DNA from: Asaia bogorensis | GTDB lineage: Bacteria; Pseudomonadota; Alphaproteobacteria; Acetobacterales; Acetobacteraceae | Assembly: GCA_945886995.1 (NCBI GenBank) | Contig: CAMCZJ010000003.1 | Location: 1 to 32,602, forward strand | Direction of reading: 5' to 3' | DNA: 32,602 nucleotides | In this document: in pieces, positions 29,933 to 32,602 of the stretch | Layout of the letters: every line of letters begins with the position of its first letter | Numbering within the stretch: the stretch's first letter is position 1 | Made by a program: the position numbers and the translations under genes | Notes under the pieces: generated by a model | Told to the model about the DNA's origin: nothing | What the model saw: only the letters and a program-made list of their open reading frames with translations | The model's database searches: none

Positions 29933-31609
29933 ATGGCCGAGAAATACACCGTCGCCGATCTGGTGGCGGAATTCCTGCCGCAGATTGGTGTTTCTACCGT
30001 CTTCGGTATTGTCTCCGTGCATAATATTCCGATGCTGGATGCAATCGGCCAGCGCAATCGCCTTCGCTATGTAAAGGCGCGTGGAGAGATGGGCGGCGCG
30101 CATATGGCCGATGCCTATGCGCGTGTCACCGGCCATCTGGGCGTGATCTTCACCAGCACGGGGCCAGGCATGGCCAATGCCATCCCTGGCTTGGTGGAAG
30201 CACGTTTTGCGGGAAGCCCGGTCCTGCATATCACAGGGCAGACCGCGACACGCTTCATTGATCGCGATGTCGGCACGGTGCATGACGTGCCGGGCCAAAC
30301 CCAGGCACTCGCGGCTGTCTGCAAGGCGGCCTATCGCGTGCGCAGTGCCAATGAGGCGTTTGGCGTTTTGGTGCGCGCGGCGGCGGAAGCGCTCTCAGCG
30401 CCACGTGGTCCGGTTTCGGTCGAAATCCCAATTGATCTGCAACGCACGCCCATTCCGCGCCCTGCTGGGTTGGATACCTTGGTGCTGCCCATCACGGCGC
30501 CACTGCCGCCTAATCCGGCGGAATTGGATGAAGCCGTCGCCATTCTGTCCAAAGCCAAGCGCCCCATGATTTGGCTTGGCAATGGCGCGAAGCAGGCTGG
30601 CGCGGAAGCGGCGCGCTTGATGGCGCTTGGCTTTGGCGTGGTCACATCCTGGAATGGTCGCGGCATCATTCCTGAAGACCACCCCATGTCGCTCGGCGCG
30701 CTGCATGGCAATGGATCGCCACGCGTGCAGGAATTCTATGGCAGCGTGGATGCCATGCTGGTGGTGGGGTCGCGCCTGCGCGGGCATGAAACCATGGACT
30801 TCAACATGAAGCTGCCGCAGACGCTAATCCGTGTTGATGGTGATGCTGCGGCGAATGGGCGCGGCTATGCGTCTTCGCTCTTCCTGCATGGTGATGCGGC
30901 GCTGACGATGGCGGCACTTGCGGATCGGCTGGCCGGGAAGATGTCGGTTGACCCGGGCTTCGCTGCGGATTTCGCCGCGCTGAAATCCCGCGCCGGGCAG
31001 GAATATCGCGAAACCCTTGGTCCCTATCAGGGCTTTCCGGATGCGGTACGCGCCGCGCTGCCGCGTGATGGGATTTGGGTGCGTGATATCACCATCTCAA
31101 ACTCCACTTGGGGCAATCGCATTTTCCCGATTTATGATCCGTGCAATGCCGTGCATCCGGTGGGTGCTGCCATTGGGCCGGGCCTGGCGCTGGGCATTGG
31201 CGCCGCACTTGGCGCGGGTGGGCGGAAGACCATCACCATGGTGGGTGATGGCGGCTTCGCGCTCGGCATGAATGAGTTATGGGCCGCGACGCAGGAAAAA
31301 GCCGAATTGGTCACCATGGTCATGAATGATCGTGGCTATGGCGTGATCCGGCACATTCAGGATGCTTTGGCCGATGGGCGCCTGTTTGGTGATGATATTT
31401 TGAACCCGAATCTTGAGGGCCTCGCCGCCCTGGCCGGTATGCCCTTCTTCCGCATCAGCAAAGCGGAGGAGGTGACTGAGGTGTTGAAAAAGGCCCTCGC
31501 GGTTTCTGGCCCTGCGCTGGTTGAGGTTGATATGATCGCCATCGGGCCATTCCCACCCTATGCGCCCTTCAACACCATGGGCAAACACGCCGAACGCGCG
31601 GCACGCTGA
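29933..31609 (+). CDS. Thiamine-diphosphate-dependent enzyme (acetolactate synthase/decarboxylase-like)
   Basis: A 558-residue ThDP enzyme with the usual Pyr, central and PP domains. The catalytic Glu52, which activates the cofactor, is in KARGEMGGAHMADAYARVTG. The cofactor-binding motif GDG (438-440) is followed 24 residues later by ND in VMNDRGYGVIRHIQ; the usual NN is ND here. The Pyr domain opens VADLVAEFLPQIGVSTVFGIVS. Candidates are a 2-keto acid decarboxylase, a benzoylformate decarboxylase-like enzyme, or a carboligase; acetolactate synthase proper is unlikely, since no small subunit follows. It is 28 nt after the BKACE gene and overlaps the phosphodiesterase by 1 nt, implying a joint pathway. 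Confidence 0.9.
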   Translation: MAEKYTVADLVAEFLPQIGVSTVFGIVSVHNIPMLDAIGQRNRLRYVKARGEMGGAHMADAYARVTGHLGVIFTSTGPGMANAIPGLVEARFAGSPVLHITGQTATRFIDRDVGTVHDVPGQTQALAAVCKAAYRVRSANEAFGVLVRAAAEALSAPRGPVSVEIPIDLQRTPIPRPAGLDTLVLPITAPLPPNPAELDEAVAILSKAKRPMIWLGNGAKQAGAEAARLMALGFGVVTSWNGRGIIPEDHPMSLGALHGNGSPRVQEFYGSVDAMLVVGSRLRGHETMDFNMKLPQTLIRVDGDAAANGRGYASSLFLHGDAALTMAALADRLAGKMSVDPGFAADFAALKSRAGQEYRETLGPYQGFPDAVRAALPRDGIWVRDITISNSTWGNRIFPIYDPCNAVHPVGAAIGPGLALGIGAALGAGGRKTITMVGDGGFALGMNELWAATQEKAELVTMVMNDRGYGVIRHIQDALADGRLFGDDILNPNLEGLAALAGMPFFRISKAEEVTEVLKKALAVSGPALVEVDMIAIGPFPPYAPFNTMGKHAERAAR

Positions 31610-32358
31610 TGGCGATGGTAAAGCCGCAGATCATTTCGCATCGTGGCGGGGCCTTTCTTTGGCCAGAGAATAGCCTGCTCGCCTTCCGCCAGAGCCTGAC
31701 TCTGCCGGTTGAGGTTCTGGAATGCGATGTGCATCCCTCCGCCGATGGCGTGCCCATGGTGCACCATGATGCAACATTGGAACGCATGACGGATCTTGCC
31801 GGGCCTTTGGTGGCGCAGAGCGCTGCTGAGCTTGGCGCGGCACGTTTTCGCGGTGCGCCTGATCAAACCATCCCGACGCTCGCCGCGCTCACGCGTTTGG
31901 TGGAGCCAAGTGACAAGTTGCTCCGCGTGGAAGTGAAGGGCGATCGAGACTACAAACCCTATCCGGACTTTCTGCCGCGCGTGCTTGGCGTGTTGGAAGC
32001 GGAGGGCATGCTGACACGCAGCATCATCATCGCCTTTCATGGCGGCACGGCAGCGGCGGCGGCTGAGGAGAAGCGTTTGGCGGGCGCGATTTGGCTGGTG
32101 AATAGCCCCATTCTGGCAAGCCTGGGGCCGAATGCCTGCATGGCGGCAGCGCGCGCGCTTGGTGTGACAGGCTGCGAATGTTCCATGGGCGATGTCACGC
32201 CAGCCTTTATCGCTGCGGCGCGCAGCGCTGGCCTCACCACCGGTGTCTGGGCTGCCAATCACCGTACGGAGATTGAGCGGGCGCTCGATCTTGGCATGGA
32301 TGCCTTCGCAACCGATGATCCGCCGCTTGCGATTGAACGCCGCAAGGCGCGCGGCTGA
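31609..32358 (+). CDS. Glycerophosphodiester phosphodiesterase (UgpQ-like)
   Basis: A 249-residue GDPD-family TIM barrel. Catalytic and metal residues are in ISHRGGAFLWPENSLLAF (HRG, ENS), LECDVHPSADGVPMVHHD (Glu and Asp metal ligands, second His) and LRVEVKGD; AFATDDPPLAI is the typical end. No signal peptide, so cytosolic like E. coli UgpQ (247 aa). It hydrolyses glycerophosphodiesters to sn-glycerol-3-phosphate and an alcohol, although close relatives with other substrates exist. The ATG (TGATG) overlaps the stop of the ThDP gene by 1 nt; a second ATG at 31615 is possible. It also overlaps the next gene by 1 nt. Confidence 0.93.
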   Translation: MAMVKPQIISHRGGAFLWPENSLLAFRQSLTLPVEVLECDVHPSADGVPMVHHDATLERMTDLAGPLVAQSAAELGAARFRGAPDQTIPTLAALTRLVEPSDKLLRVEVKGDRDYKPYPDFLPRVLGVLEAEGMLTRSIIIAFHGGTAAAAAEEKRLAGAIWLVNSPILASLGPNACMAAARALGVTGCECSMGDVTPAFIAAARSAGLTTGVWAANHRTEIERALDLGMDAFATDDPPLAIERRKARG

Positions 32359-32602
32359 TGCGCATTGCCGCGCTGGATTTTCTGGGGGTGAATGTCACGC
32401 CCAAGACCAATTGGTGTTTTGTTGTGTTGCGGCTGGAAGATGGCCGGTCTGGCATTGGCGAAATCACGCTTTCAGATCATGAGGCTTTGCTGGCCGCAGA
32501 AGTTGCGCGCGTATCGGCAGCGCTGAAGGGGCAGGATGCCAGCGCGCGTAATCGCCTCGCGCGCCTGCTGCCACATGCGCCGGCAGGCCTTGTCGCGCAT
32601 GC
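32358..32602 (+). CDS. Enolase-superfamily (mandelate racemase/muconate lactonising-like) protein, 5' part
   Basis: The frame starts at an ATG that overlaps the GDPD stop by 1 nt (TGATG) and runs off the window after 81 residues. The part seen looks like the N-terminal capping domain of the mandelate racemase/muconate lactonising group: a strand with TNWCFVVLRLEDGRSGIGEITLSDHE, where xGIGE with an acidic position is the family landmark, followed by an alpha-helical LLAAEVARVSAALKGQDA. The catalytic barrel is outside the window, so dehydratase, racemase and cycloisomerase cannot be told apart. It appears to be the fourth gene of the BKACE operon. Confidence 0.62.
   Translation, partial: MRIAALDFLGVNVTPKTNWCFVVLRLEDGRSGIGEITLSDHEALLAAEVARVSAALKGQDASARNRLARLLPHAPAGLVAH

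Noticed and set aside
29933..31609. Sulfoacetaldehyde acetyltransferase (Xsc), which would tie this end to sulfonate use
   Set aside because: The N-terminal and PP-domain motifs do not resemble Xsc, and no phosphotransacetylase follows; a general decarboxylase/carboligase call is safer.
29933..31609. Acetolactate synthase large subunit (IlvB)
   Set aside because: No IlvH-type small subunit follows and the cofactor motif region ND-RGYGVIRHIQ differs from the usual NNxxxGMVxQWQ of IlvB.
1..32602. CRISPR arrays, tRNAs, rRNAs, prophage or insertion sequences
   Set aside because: No regularly spaced direct repeats, no cloverleaf or rRNA segments, and no transposase, integrase or phage structural motif in any frame.

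Overview
The window is GC-rich, gene-dense bacterial chromosome. The gene content and protein sequences (separate MlaA/MlaC genes, a glycolate oxidase GlcF, a fused CysN/CysC, an ADP-forming acyl-CoA ligase, a BKACE enzyme, many ABC importers, frequent GTG/TTG starts, 1-4 nt gene overlaps) fit an alphaproteobacterium. An Acetobacteraceae (Roseomonas-like) relative is my best guess, but no marker here proves the family. I see no rRNA, tRNA, CRISPR array, phage gene, transposase or plasmid function. It reads as metabolic core plus accessory chromosome.

Left part (1-9288). The 3' half of the ABC-F translation factor ettA overlaps a GNAT acetyltransferase. A minus-strand mlaA-mlaC pair (outer-membrane lipid trafficking) abuts it. 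metF follows divergently, then a 74-bp gap almost wholly made of inverted repeats, then glcF and a secreted TPR protein. A minus-strand acyl-CoA synthetase faces a plus-strand rhodanese and a DUF3237 protein. After a gene-free stretch of about 290 bp comes a stand-alone response-regulator receiver.

Middle (9296-17590), nearly all minus strand. A complete four-gene polar amino-acid ABC importer is encoded in the order binding protein, ATPase, permease, permease. After a possible tiny membrane protein comes a five-gene run: a type-4 17beta-HSD-like SDR, an unknown secreted protein, an ADP-forming acyl-CoA ligase, a nitroreductase and a Nudix hydrolase.

Right-middle (17711-25157). A plus-strand nitrate/sulfonate/taurine-type ABC importer plus a GNAT gene converges on a minus-strand sulfate-activation operon. 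That operon is a ketopantoate-reductase-like protein, an SDR, cysD and a cysN-cysC fusion. The last three are joined by 1-nt overlaps.

Right end (25286-32602), all plus strand. A MacA-like adaptor, a MacB-like ATPase and a MacB-like permease form an export operon. The adaptor carries an extra segment with two LTxxQ motifs like those of Spy/CpxP periplasmic chaperones. A second operon follows: BKACE (DUF849), a thiamine-diphosphate enzyme, a glycerophosphodiester phosphodiesterase and the start of an enolase-superfamily enzyme cut by the window edge.

The best candidates for something undescribed are the LTxxQ-bearing adaptor, the BKACE/ThDP/GDPD/enolase catabolic operon, and the sulfate-activation operon with two extra oxidoreductases. 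All functions are inferred from motifs and context read by eye; no database search was run.
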